Below, in pieces: positions 1-6,011 of a DNA stretch of 14,295 nucleotides. The DNA lies in NCBI GenBank assembly GCA_041946755.1, contig JBHGBB010000092.1:1-14295 (forward strand), given 5' to 3'. The position numbers were made by a program, and so were the translations under genes. Position 1 is the stretch's first letter, and the number at the start of each line of letters is the position of its first letter. The notes under the pieces were generated by a model. That model did no database searches and was not told the origin of the DNA. It was given only the letters and a program-made list of their open reading frames with translations. This stretch comes from JBHGBB01 sp041946755 (GTDB lineage Bacteria; UBP4; UBA4092; JAOAEQ01).

Positions 1-1
1 G

Positions 2-67
2 CCTGGATGTGATGAAGTTCCAGGTGTATTAGTGCCCGTTGAACTAAGTAGAATAACAGTGGAATAA
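2..67 (+). CDS. C-terminal fragment of a secreted protein with PVELS tail (partial)
   Basis: Only the last 21 codons and the TAA stop are present; the gene begins upstream of the window. The frame reads PGCDEVPGVLVPVELSRITVE. The neighbour at 265-2124 ends PGADDPQVPLPVELSKFKLD, so both have a PG-x-D-(E/D) element, a short spacer, PVELS, a basic residue and a hydrophobic/acidic end. The GCDE/GADD element resembles the PDIGADE motif that often closes beta-helix proteins in FCB-type bacteria, which suggests that this is a paralogue of the next gene. That is an inference from about 20 residues. A hairpin terminator follows at 88-111. Function is unknown; a surface or secreted role is likely only by analogy with the neighbour. 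Confidence 0.6.
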   Translation, partial: PGCDEVPGVLVPVELSRITVE

Positions 68-87
68 ACACGAGAGGTTTTTGTTGA

Positions 88-131
88 GGGGGAAACCGTT
101 CGGTTTCCCCCCTTTGAAAGTTATATTTTTT
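88..131 (+). terminator. Intrinsic terminator after the upstream partial gene
   Basis: Perfect 10-bp stem: gggggaaacc (88-97) pairs with ggtttccccc (102-111) around a gttc loop. The U-rich stretch is not immediate: a T6 run lies at 126-131 and more T-rich sequence follows to 141. It lies 20 bp after the stop at 65-67, where a terminator for that gene is expected. The stem is strong; the offset U-tract makes termination efficiency uncertain. Confidence 0.7.
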
Positions 132-162
132 ATTTCTTTTTACATAATCTATCAAATAGAGA

Positions 163-190
163 TCAACATATATCCAATTCATACCATAAT
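163..190 (+). promoter_or_regulatory. Possible sigma70-type promoter for the beta-helix gene
   Basis: TCAACA (163-168, 4 of 6 matches to TTGACA) is followed after 16 bp by CATAAT (185-190, 5 of 6 matches to TATAAT). It lies between the terminator and the start codon at 265, giving an expected leader of about 65-70 nt. The region is very AT-rich, so chance matches are likely. A second -10-like element, TATACT, lies at 232-237 but has no recognisable -35. Confidence 0.3.
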
Positions 191-264
191 ATCAATTCTA
201 GAGCAAAGAAAGGAGTGATAATAAATTAAATTATACTATCTCTACAAAGAAAGAAGAGGAGTAT

Positions 265-2124
265 ATGAATAAGAAATATATGAATTATGCAAAATATTTT
301 CTAGTTATCATCTTGGTCATTCTCAGCGCAAGTTTTAGTTTGGCAAAAAAGTATAGTGATGTACCTTCAGGGCAAGGAGTATCTGCCATCGATACTACTG
401 GAGCTGGCGACTATCTATCACTTTATGACTGTGCGCAGGATTTCAATACTACCGCGAATACCGGTAGTTGGACGGTAACGATAATGAATGATTTAATTGA
501 ACCTAATGATGCGGTGTTTGGAAACTGGGTACTTGATGAAAGTACCGTAACGTTTAAACCAGCGGTACCCCTGACGATAACGTTTACTACTACGAGCGGT
601 CCCAGTGCCGCAAGTGGAATATTAGGTAACTGGATTATTGGCAGCCAAACCCAAGAAACTACCCTCTATGGAGCTTTGGATTCCACGGCAATCGCAACCA
701 ATAATTTCTTTATTGATGGTTCGACCACAGGAGGAATCGACCGGAGTTTAACGATCATCAACATCCCAACCTGGTCATCTTATACTGCCCCTGGTGCTAA
801 TGGTTCTCAACCAGTTAATATAACAGTATATGGTGCATGTACTAATGTCCAGATAAAAAACTGTAATATCATCAATGCATCGGTTAATTGTCCAGCAAAC
901 ATTCCTTATATTAATATTTTACTGATGTCTCGGCAAGCAACAACCCCATTGAAATATTATCCATCGGCTACACCTTGTTTAGCCTCGAATGGAATTGTAA
1001 TTGATAATTGTTATTGCCTAACTACCGGTGCATATTATAGTGCAACTGCAAATAATGGTTATGGTATTTGTTTGGCTCCGGATAATCACGCTGGATTCTA
1101 TCGACCAGGTAGTTATGGTGCAATGACTACTGAACCAACGAATACTATCATCAAGAATTGTTTGATTGATGCCCGAAGCCGCGCGATTAATGTCGTTCAT
1201 CAGGATAATCTGACAATAACAAATAACACGATTCGAGTGCATCAGAGTAATCCATCAGCAGCCAATCCCTATGGGATATTTGTCCATGAAGTTGCGACTA
1301 CTGGATCAATATTAACCATAAGTAATAACATTCTCGACCAGTATGTGGAATGTTTAAATGGCGGTTATGTGGTGATTGATGTTACGGCAAATGCTACCGG
1401 AACGTATACTGCCCCAGCGGGTGATTTCCGAGTATACAATAATATGATTACTGGATTCAGTCAACTTAGCTCAACTTCTGCTCCGACAAGAATACTGCCG
1501 ATTACAGCCGGTCTTGATCAATACGGATCTAACAATGCGGTTACCGGGGCCAAGTATACTATTCTCTACAATAGCATTAATATCGATACGGTGGTTACCG
1601 CTTCAATGACAGCACCTGCTTGCACTGGTATCGTTTTAGGGAATACTAGTGTTGCAACAACGAATCTCTGGACGGTAAAAAATAATATCGTTCGTGTAAT
1701 GCAACCAGGCGGTATCGCAGTCAAGTTAGGAACGGCATCGGGGAGCACAACAGCATCTGGTGCAACGTCAATTGATAATAATGATTGGTATTCATCTGGT
1801 GCAAATATCGCCCAGTTAAATACGACCAACTATGCTACGATAGCAGCTTGGACTACAGCGATGGCAACCGGTGCAGATGTCAATAGTCGATCAGTTAATC
1901 CAATGGTAACTACGCCGGGAGCTTGGGTTTCAGCGGCAAATCTGCATTTTACTGGTGGTGTAGCAACTGGATTAGAATTGGCAACGCAAAATTTAGCTCC
2001 TAGTCCAATATCAGTTACAACTGATATTGATGGACAAACACGGCAAATAGCAAATGGTTGGCCGGGTGCTGATGATCCACAAGTACCATTACCGGTCGAA
2101 TTAAGTAAATTTAAATTGGATTAA
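265..2124 (+). CDS. Secreted right-handed beta-helix protein with C-terminal PVELS tail
   Basis: This 619-residue exported protein has unknown substrate. Residues 1-27 form a signal peptide: a basic start, a hydrophobic core at about 11-24 and a likely cut after SLA. Residues 40-125 form an N-terminal module (GDYLSLYDCAQDF, then SWTVTI and FGNW). From about 145 to 510 there are repeated beta-helix turns of the pattern hydrophobic-x-hydrophobic-x-N-(N/C)-x-I, for example VQIKNCNII (195), TIIKNCLI (294), LTITNNTI (316), LTISNNIL (350), YTILYNSI (431) and WTVKNNIV (469). Residues 586-594 read TDIDGQTRQ, the usual closing segment of such proteins, and the end is VPLPVELSKFKLD. The start at 265 follows AGAGGAG at 255-261; the spacing is short, but the next ATG (280) is too distant. 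The fold is that of pectate lyases, adhesins and surface polysaccharide-binding proteins; no catalytic residues can be assigned. The upstream partial gene seems to be a paralogue. Confidence 0.75.
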   Translation: MNKKYMNYAKYFLVIILVILSASFSLAKKYSDVPSGQGVSAIDTTGAGDYLSLYDCAQDFNTTANTGSWTVTIMNDLIEPNDAVFGNWVLDESTVTFKPAVPLTITFTTTSGPSAASGILGNWIIGSQTQETTLYGALDSTAIATNNFFIDGSTTGGIDRSLTIINIPTWSSYTAPGANGSQPVNITVYGACTNVQIKNCNIINASVNCPANIPYINILLMSRQATTPLKYYPSATPCLASNGIVIDNCYCLTTGAYYSATANNGYGICLAPDNHAGFYRPGSYGAMTTEPTNTIIKNCLIDARSRAINVVHQDNLTITNNTIRVHQSNPSAANPYGIFVHEVATTGSILTISNNILDQYVECLNGGYVVIDVTANATGTYTAPAGDFRVYNNMITGFSQLSSTSAPTRILPITAGLDQYGSNNAVTGAKYTILYNSINIDTVVTASMTAPACTGIVLGNTSVATTNLWTVKNNIVRVMQPGGIAVKLGTASGSTTASGATSIDNNDWYSSGANIAQLNTTNYATIAAWTTAMATGADVNSRSVNPMVTTPGAWVSAANLHFTGGVATGLELATQNLAPSPISVTTDIDGQTRQIANGWPGADDPQVPLPVELSKFKLD

Positions 2125-2139
2125 CTGAAGTTATATTGA

Positions 2140-2165
2140 GGAAGAGAATCGTCGAGTTCCCTTCC
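2140..2165 (+). terminator. Imperfect hairpin after the beta-helix gene
   Basis: ggaagagaa (2140-2148) pairs with ttcccttcc (2157-2165) with one A-C mismatch, around an 8-nt loop. It lies 15 bp after the stop codon and is followed by AU-rich sequence with only short T runs. It may be a weak terminator or a processing site. Confidence 0.35.
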
Positions 2166-2227
2166 ATAAATATCGTCTTTTATAGGATTAATAATAATAA
2201 ATTCGGAAAGAATATTTATATTTGATT

Positions 2228-2455
2228 ATGGCATCCATATATTGTTGTCTCGTTAAGATGGGGCATCAAGGACATAAAAAATACCAGGAAAAAAAGGTGT
2301 TAGTCGAGTCGCGAAATGCAGTGGAAGCGATGCGAATCGCGAAATTATTACCTGGCGTGAAAAAAGGTGTCTCTCATTATCAAGGACAAAATGTATTAGA
2401 GGTATATCCGATAGAAGAAACTGGTACCATTGAGGTGACTGATGATTCAAGTTAG
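2228..2455 (+). CDS. Small conserved-looking basic protein, function unknown
   Basis: This protein of about 75 residues begins MASIYCCLVKMGHQGHKKYQEK. A TTG six bases upstream (2222) is also in frame, but the ATG at 2228 seems the better start; neither has a well-placed Shine-Dalgarno (ggaaag at 2205-2210 is far upstream). The composition looks coding: a lysine-rich first half, the segment VESRNAVEAMRIAKLLPGVKKG in the middle and an acidic end (EETGTIEVTDDSS). From memory, unverified, the layout MGHxGxxxYxEK...EA...P-x-VK recalls short conserved proteins of Firmicutes with no assigned function. There is no signal peptide or membrane segment, so it is probably cytoplasmic. It lies between the beta-helix gene and the malic enzyme, 91 bp from the latter, and may have its own promoter or be transcribed with that enzyme. 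Confidence 0.6.
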   Translation: MASIYCCLVKMGHQGHKKYQEKKVLVESRNAVEAMRIAKLLPGVKKGVSHYQGQNVLEVYPIEETGTIEVTDDSS

Positions 2456-2493
2456 GACTAGATTATTTAGTATATAACCTTGGTAATTTCTGG

Positions 2494-2499
2494 TATAGT
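2494..2499 (+). promoter_or_regulatory. Possible extended -10 element before the malic enzyme
   Basis: TGGTATAGT (2491-2499) has the form TG-N-TATAxT of an extended -10 promoter, about 50 bp before the malic enzyme start. No good -35 is visible 16-18 bp upstream, though extended -10 promoters can do without one. The surrounding sequence is also palindromic (tatataac at 2471-2478 pairs with gttatata downstream), so the signal could be incidental. Confidence 0.25.
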
Positions 2500-2546
2500 T
2501 ATATATTAAGTAATAAACCTAACTTTTATGAAAGGGAATAAATTGT

Positions 2547-3992
2547 ATGGCAAAAAATGTGATCACGCCGAGTGCGGGATATAGCATTACCTTACGGTTG
2601 GAGTTGCAAAATCGAATTGGAATGATGGGAAAAGTGATTTCAGTCATTGCAGGTGCCGGTGGTGATATGGGCGCGATTGATATCGTGAGCGCCACCAAAA
2701 ATACGGTCATTCGCGATTATGCAGTTAATGCGAGTAATGAAGAACATGCCCAACGTATTGTTGATGCGGTTAAAAAAATTGCCGGAATTCGAATCATTAG
2801 TGTCTTAGATCGAGTATTTCTACTACATCTAGATGGAAAAATTCAAATTCAAAACAAAACGCCATTAAATAACCGGGATGCGCTGACAATGGCATATACA
2901 CCTGGTGTTGCTCGAGTGTGTAAAGCAGTGGAAGCGAATCCGAAACAGGCATTAGCATTAACTATAAAAAAGAATTCAGTTGCGGTTATCTCTGATGGTA
3001 CCGCAGTACTTGGTTTGGGTGATATTGGGCCAAAAGCAGCGATGCCGGTTATGGAAGGAAAAGCAATGATTTTTAAGGAATTTGCTAATATCGATGCTTA
3101 TCCGCTGTGTTTAGATACTAAAAATGCTCAAGAAATCATTACGACTGTAAAAAATGTAGCTCCTGGTTTTGGCGCAATTAATCTCGAGGATATCTCGGCA
3201 CCTCGATGTTTTGAAATCGAAGATAGACTAAAAGAGCTTTTAGATATTCCGGTTTTCCATGATGATCAGCATGGAACAGCAGTAGTTGCATTAGCAGCGC
3301 TATTGAATGCATTAAAAATAGTTGATAAGAAATTGAAGAATTTAAAAGTGGTTATATCCGGATTAGGAGCTGCAGGAATCGCTTGTGCCAAGATGTTTAT
3401 GCAAGTTGGGATACCGGAAATTATTGGAGTAGATACCGTAGGCATTTTGTATAATGGCCGAAAAGAGAATATGAATCCGGTGAAACAATGGCTGGCGGAA
3501 AATAGCAATCCTAAAAAGATAAAAGGCGATTTGGCTAGAGCTATTCAAGGTGCGGATCTATTCTTCGGTGTTTCTGCTCCGGGAATTTTGAAAGCGTATC
3601 AACTGAAGAAAATGGCTAAGAATCCGATCATTTTTGCTTTATCAAATCCCGTGCCGGAAATAATGCCGGAAGAAGCCCATCCCTATGTTCGAATTATGGC
3701 TACCGGGCGAAGCGATTATCCCAACCAAATCAATAACGCATTGGGATTTCCCGGAATATTCCGAGGTGCATTAGATGCTTATGCCACCGAAATCAATGAA
3801 CCGATGAAACTTGCTGCAGCGTATGCAATCGCTGCTGTAGTAGATAAAAAAGAACTAAATGAAGAATATATTATTCCAAGTATCTTTAATAAAAATGTCG
3901 TTCCATCGGTGTCGGCAGCGGTAGCAGCCGCAGCAAAGAAAACCGGAGTTGCCCGGAAAGCTCAGACGGTAACGAAATTAAGTTATTTCTAA
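2547..3992 (+). CDS. ACT-domain malic enzyme, probably NAD-dependent
   Basis: This enzyme oxidatively decarboxylates malate to pyruvate and CO2 in the cytoplasm. Residues 12-88 form an ACT regulatory domain (SITLRLELQNRIGMMGKVI). The malic enzyme N-terminal domain follows, with the catalytic tyrosine in AYTPGVA (Y117), SDGTAVLGLGDIGPKAAMPV and the catalytic lysine in MEGK (K172). Probable metal ligands are E214/D215 (INLEDISAP) and the aspartates of FHDDQHGT (239-240). The dinucleotide fold starts at GLGAAGIA (272-279), with D296 at the end of the second strand, which suits NAD. FALSNPVPE (363-371) and ATGRSDYPNQINNALGFPG (385-403) complete the signature. At 481 residues it has the usual length for the small bacterial form plus an ACT domain. 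AAAGGGA (2531-2537) lies 9 bp before the ATG. The fused ACT domain suggests allosteric control by a small ligand that cannot be identified here. The assignment as malic enzyme is firm; the cofactor is inferred. Confidence 0.95.
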   Translation: MAKNVITPSAGYSITLRLELQNRIGMMGKVISVIAGAGGDMGAIDIVSATKNTVIRDYAVNASNEEHAQRIVDAVKKIAGIRIISVLDRVFLLHLDGKIQIQNKTPLNNRDALTMAYTPGVARVCKAVEANPKQALALTIKKNSVAVISDGTAVLGLGDIGPKAAMPVMEGKAMIFKEFANIDAYPLCLDTKNAQEIITTVKNVAPGFGAINLEDISAPRCFEIEDRLKELLDIPVFHDDQHGTAVVALAALLNALKIVDKKLKNLKVVISGLGAAGIACAKMFMQVGIPEIIGVDTVGILYNGRKENMNPVKQWLAENSNPKKIKGDLARAIQGADLFFGVSAPGILKAYQLKKMAKNPIIFALSNPVPEIMPEEAHPYVRIMATGRSDYPNQINNALGFPGIFRGALDAYATEINEPMKLAAAYAIAAVVDKKELNEEYIIPSIFNKNVVPSVSAAVAAAAKKTGVARKAQTVTKLSYF

Positions 3993-4116
3993 GTGTTATT
4001 TATGATTGAGAACAAGGAGCTAAAATAAAAAGATAAAAAGAAGGTAATTTTTTTTAAGTTTTCTAATTATCGAGATTGATATAAAGATAGTCAAGAAAGC
4101 AATAAGCAATAATTGA

Positions 4117-4156
4117 TGCCTCTTTGTTTATAAAATAATTGATAGAAAGTGAGGTG
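4117..4156 (+). promoter_or_regulatory. Possible hairpin covering the pseudopilin ribosome binding site
   Basis: tgcctc (4117-4122) can pair with gaggtg (4151-4156, two G-U pairs), and the adjacent ttt (4123-4125) with aaa (4146-4148) across a 2-nt bulge. The right arm is the Shine-Dalgarno of the gene starting at 4164. If it forms it would reduce translation. The stem is short and imperfect, so this is tentative. Just upstream lies a small tandem repeat, aagcaat twice. Confidence 0.2.
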
Positions 4157-4163
4157 AAAAAAG

Positions 4164-4829
4164 ATGAAAAAGATATGTTTTAAACAAGATGGATTTACCT
4201 TAATCGAGTTATTGATTGTTGTCGCGATTATCGCGATACTTGCTGCGATCGCCATTCCAAACTTTCTTGCAGCACAAACTCGAGCGAAGGTTACTAGGGT
4301 TAAGGGTGAATTCAAAACCCTTGCCACGGCGATAGAGTCATATAATGTAGATGCCAATTCGTATCCAATACATATAAGTCCCGATCCATCTTATCAGCAG
4401 AATGGAGTATTTGGTAAAGATGACTATGGTTCATACCGATTTGATGTGTTAACTACTCCGATAGCATATATATCGTCAATACCACAGGATCCGTTTGGTG
4501 AAACTGCTGCTACTGGAAATGTTGCTCAAGGAGTGAGTTATTTCCTCTATACTTGGCAAACATTTTTACCGACTACGCTACCAGAAGGTGGAGGACCGTT
4601 TTTAGGTAATCTCTGGCGTGCTTCTTATTGGGCATTAAGAGATCGCGGTCCGGATAGAGCTTGGAGTGGATTATTAGATCCTCAAAATTCTGGTGCAGGT
4701 AGTGTACAAGCTTATTATAACTATTCATATTGTCCTGACGGTGATGTGACGTTACTTTGTTACGATCCCACTAATGGAACAATGAGCCGCGGCGACATAT
4801 ACCGAACCAGTAAAAAAGGTCAGTTTTAA
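4164..4829 (+). CDS. Type IV pilin-like / type II secretion pseudopilin
   Basis: This is a prepilin-type membrane-anchored protein of 221 residues. A 10-residue leader ending in G10 is followed by F11-T-L-I-E15: the prepilin peptidase site with the conserved +5 glutamate. A hydrophobic helix runs to about residue 34, then IPNFLAAQTRAKVTRVK. The roughly 185-residue globular domain contains SYNVDANSYP, GPDRAW and a C-terminal CYDPTNGTMSRGDIYRTSKK. It is longer than a classical GspG (about 145 residues), so 'pseudopilin' is a family assignment, not proof of a type II secretion role. The GAGGTG Shine-Dalgarno at 4151-4156 is 7 bp before the ATG. No secretin, ATPase or prepilin peptidase gene lies in the window, so the partner machinery must be elsewhere. 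It shares its N-terminus and C-terminal motif with the gene at 5195 and is probably its paralogue. Confidence 0.88.
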   Translation: MKKICFKQDGFTLIELLIVVAIIAILAAIAIPNFLAAQTRAKVTRVKGEFKTLATAIESYNVDANSYPIHISPDPSYQQNGVFGKDDYGSYRFDVLTTPIAYISSIPQDPFGETAATGNVAQGVSYFLYTWQTFLPTTLPEGGGPFLGNLWRASYWALRDRGPDRAWSGLLDPQNSGAGSVQAYYNYSYCPDGDVTLLCYDPTNGTMSRGDIYRTSKKGQF

Positions 4830-4832
4830 GAA

Positions 4833-4905
4833 ATACGGAAGAACTTAAGCACAAAACCATTATATTTATAAAATAGCGTGGGTCGGCTTAATTGTTCTTC
4901 CGTAT
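4833..4905 (+). terminator. Long hairpin directly after the first pseudopilin gene
   Basis: atacggaagaac (4833-4844) is perfectly complementary to gttcttccgtat (4894-4905). Inside it, ttaagc (4845-4850) pairs with gcttaa (4886-4891) after a 2-nt bulge, leaving a 35-nt loop. It starts 4 bp after the stop codon. There is no strong T-run afterwards, only attaattctta, so it could be a terminator, an mRNA-stabilising structure or a small repeat element. Confidence 0.5.
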
Positions 4906-5085
4906 ATTAATTCTTATACTGCCGGAAGTACCGGATCGGAAAATTTAATTCTAACTGACTCAGAATCACCAACGCCACCACAACAGACGATAAATATTAC
5001 TATTATACCGACTACAGCTCCTTTATTTCCGAATGTAGGATCAGATACTCCGTCACAACGCAAGATGAAACTAGAACAATTTTGA
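4849..5085 (+). pseudogene. Startless open frame, possible gene remnant or unusual small protein
   Basis: One frame stays open for 78 codons after a TAA at 4846 and ends with TGA at 5083-5085. It reads like a protein: a hydrophobic N-terminal part (IAWVGLIVLPYINSYTAG) resembling a signal sequence, then a Ser/Thr/Pro-rich stretch (SESPTPPQQTINITIIPTTAP), then a basic end (SQRKMKLEQF). No ATG, GTG or TTG occurs in frame before 5065; only ATT or ATA codons could start it near the hydrophobic part, and there is no ribosome binding site. Its 5' part overlaps the long hairpin. I see either a decayed gene whose start was lost or chance openness. No family is recognised. Confidence 0.3.
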
Positions 5086-5108
5086 ATGAGCAATAAATAT
5101 TGATTATA

Positions 5109-5142
5109 GGAGCGGAATTAAAGCATAAAACAATTCCGTTCC
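5109..5142 (+). repeat. Hairpin upstream of the second pseudopilin gene
   Basis: ggagcggaatt (5109-5119) pairs with aattccgttcc (5132-5142) over 11 bp with one G-U pair, around the 12-nt loop aaagcataaaac. It sits 52 bp before the ATG at 5195. The left half resembles the hairpin at 4833 (cggaa..., then ttaa(a)gca(c/t)aaaac), so the two may be copies of one element. It could terminate transcription from upstream or lie in the leader of the next gene. Confidence 0.5.
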
Positions 5143-5194
5143 ACATCTATTAGACGAGAAATACAAAGGAATCTGGTAAGGGAGAGAAAGTAAA

Positions 5195-5857
5195 ATGTTG
5201 TTTCAAAGAGGGGAACACGGATTTACTTTAATTGAGTTACTTATCGTAGTAGCGATTATTGCGATCTTAGCAGCAATTGCAATTCCAAACTTTCTGGCGG
5301 CACAAACACGGTCGAAAGTATCTCGAACACGTGCGGATCTCAGAACGATCTCTACTGGACTGGAATCATATAATGTGGATAATACTATTTATCCGGACAT
5401 GATGGACGATAAAGATTTATATGGTACAAACGATTTTCGAGTACCGAATAGTTTAACAACTCCGGTATCGTATTTCAGTAATAATAAAATGGTAGATCCT
5501 TTTTATCAATCAGGTATCACCGACCAAGAGAGTAATGCTACCGGAGGTTCCATTGCAGGAAAGGTATACTTTACTTATAGTAATCTAGTACAGTGGAAGA
5601 AAGACGGTTATTTACCGGCATTTACAAATCCAGGACGAGAAGCTTATGGCGATTGGCGATTGATATCAGTAGGGCCTGATGGTTGCTATTATAACCAAGG
5701 ACCAGCACCGAATTTTCCTGCGAAACGATGGAAGCATGTGATTGAATACGATCCGACGAATGGTATCAGAAGCATGGGAAATATCTTCCGATCACAAAAA
5801 CATGGAGAACCTTATGAATGGCGCGGTCCCGAGGCTAGCTATTGGACAGGAGATTAA
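5195..5857 (+). CDS. Type IV pilin-like / type II secretion pseudopilin, second copy
   Basis: This is a prepilin-type protein of 220 residues. The 9-residue leader MLFQRGEHG is cut before F10-T-L-I-E14, and the transmembrane helix is followed by IPNFLAAQTRSKVSRTR. The first 40 or so mature residues are nearly identical to those of the gene at 4164, yet codons differ at many synonymous positions, so this is an old duplication under purifying selection. The globular domain is divergent but keeps SYNVDNTIYP, SVGPDG and EYDPTNGIRSMGNIFRSQK, followed by an extra aromatic and acidic tail (PYEWRGPEASYWTGD) that the first copy lacks. GGGAGAG (5180-5186) precedes the ATG by 8 bp. An 18-bp terminator stem follows. 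The role is probably as a pilus or secretion-pseudopilus subunit; which of the two is unknown. Confidence 0.87.
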   Translation: MLFQRGEHGFTLIELLIVVAIIAILAAIAIPNFLAAQTRSKVSRTRADLRTISTGLESYNVDNTIYPDMMDDKDLYGTNDFRVPNSLTTPVSYFSNNKMVDPFYQSGITDQESNATGGSIAGKVYFTYSNLVQWKKDGYLPAFTNPGREAYGDWRLISVGPDGCYYNQGPAPNFPAKRWKHVIEYDPTNGIRSMGNIFRSQKHGEPYEWRGPEASYWTGD

Positions 5858-5904
5858 GATAATCAAATAATCTTGTTGATTAGCATTATTATTTATCGGT
5901 TAAT

Positions 5905-5949
5905 ACAAAACAAGAGGTCGAATTACGAGGTTTCGACTTCTTGTTTTGT
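5905..5949 (+). terminator. Strong intrinsic terminator after the second pseudopilin gene
   Basis: acaaaacaagaggtcgaa (5905-5922) pairs with 5932-5949 over 18 bp with one G-U pair, around the 9-nt loop ttacgaggt. The 3' arm ends in ttgttttgt and T-rich sequence follows (ttggtttatta). It lies 47 bp after the stop codon and closes the pseudopilin transcription unit. Confidence 0.85.
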
Positions 5950-6011
5950 TTGGTTTATTAGACTTTTAGATAGACTGTAAAAAAGCATTTTATTTTCATG
6001 GGGATAATTAG

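Larger units (their letters stand above)
4830..5194 (+). other. 365-bp gap between the pseudopilin genes
   Basis: No gene with a normal start codon is visible. The gap holds a long hairpin (4833-4905), an open frame without a standard start (4849-5085), a second hairpin (5109-5142), and the ggagag ribosome binding site (5181-5186) for the next gene. Confidence 0.7.

Noticed and set aside
1018..1829. Two open frames on the - strand inside the beta-helix gene (1018-1242 and 1566-1829)
   Set aside because: They lie fully opposite a well-supported coding region, lack ribosome binding sites and recognisable domains, and their composition follows from the + strand repeats.
2092..2124. Type IX secretion C-terminal sorting domain on the beta-helix protein
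   Set aside because: The protein ends 9 residues after the PVEL segment begins to diverge; the roughly 70-80-residue sorting domain that normally follows is absent.
2222..2227. TTG codon as start of the small protein before the malic enzyme
   Set aside because: The ATG at 2228 is only two codons later, is the stronger codon, and neither site has a better ribosome binding site, so ATG was preferred.
4048..4055. T8 run after the malic enzyme gene as intrinsic terminator
   Set aside because: No GC-containing stem precedes it; only A/T-rich sequence can pair. The malic enzyme terminator is therefore not identified.
4849..5085. Treating the startless frame as an ordinary gene
   Set aside because: No ATG, GTG or TTG is in frame before the last seven codons and no Shine-Dalgarno fits, so it is given only as a possible remnant.
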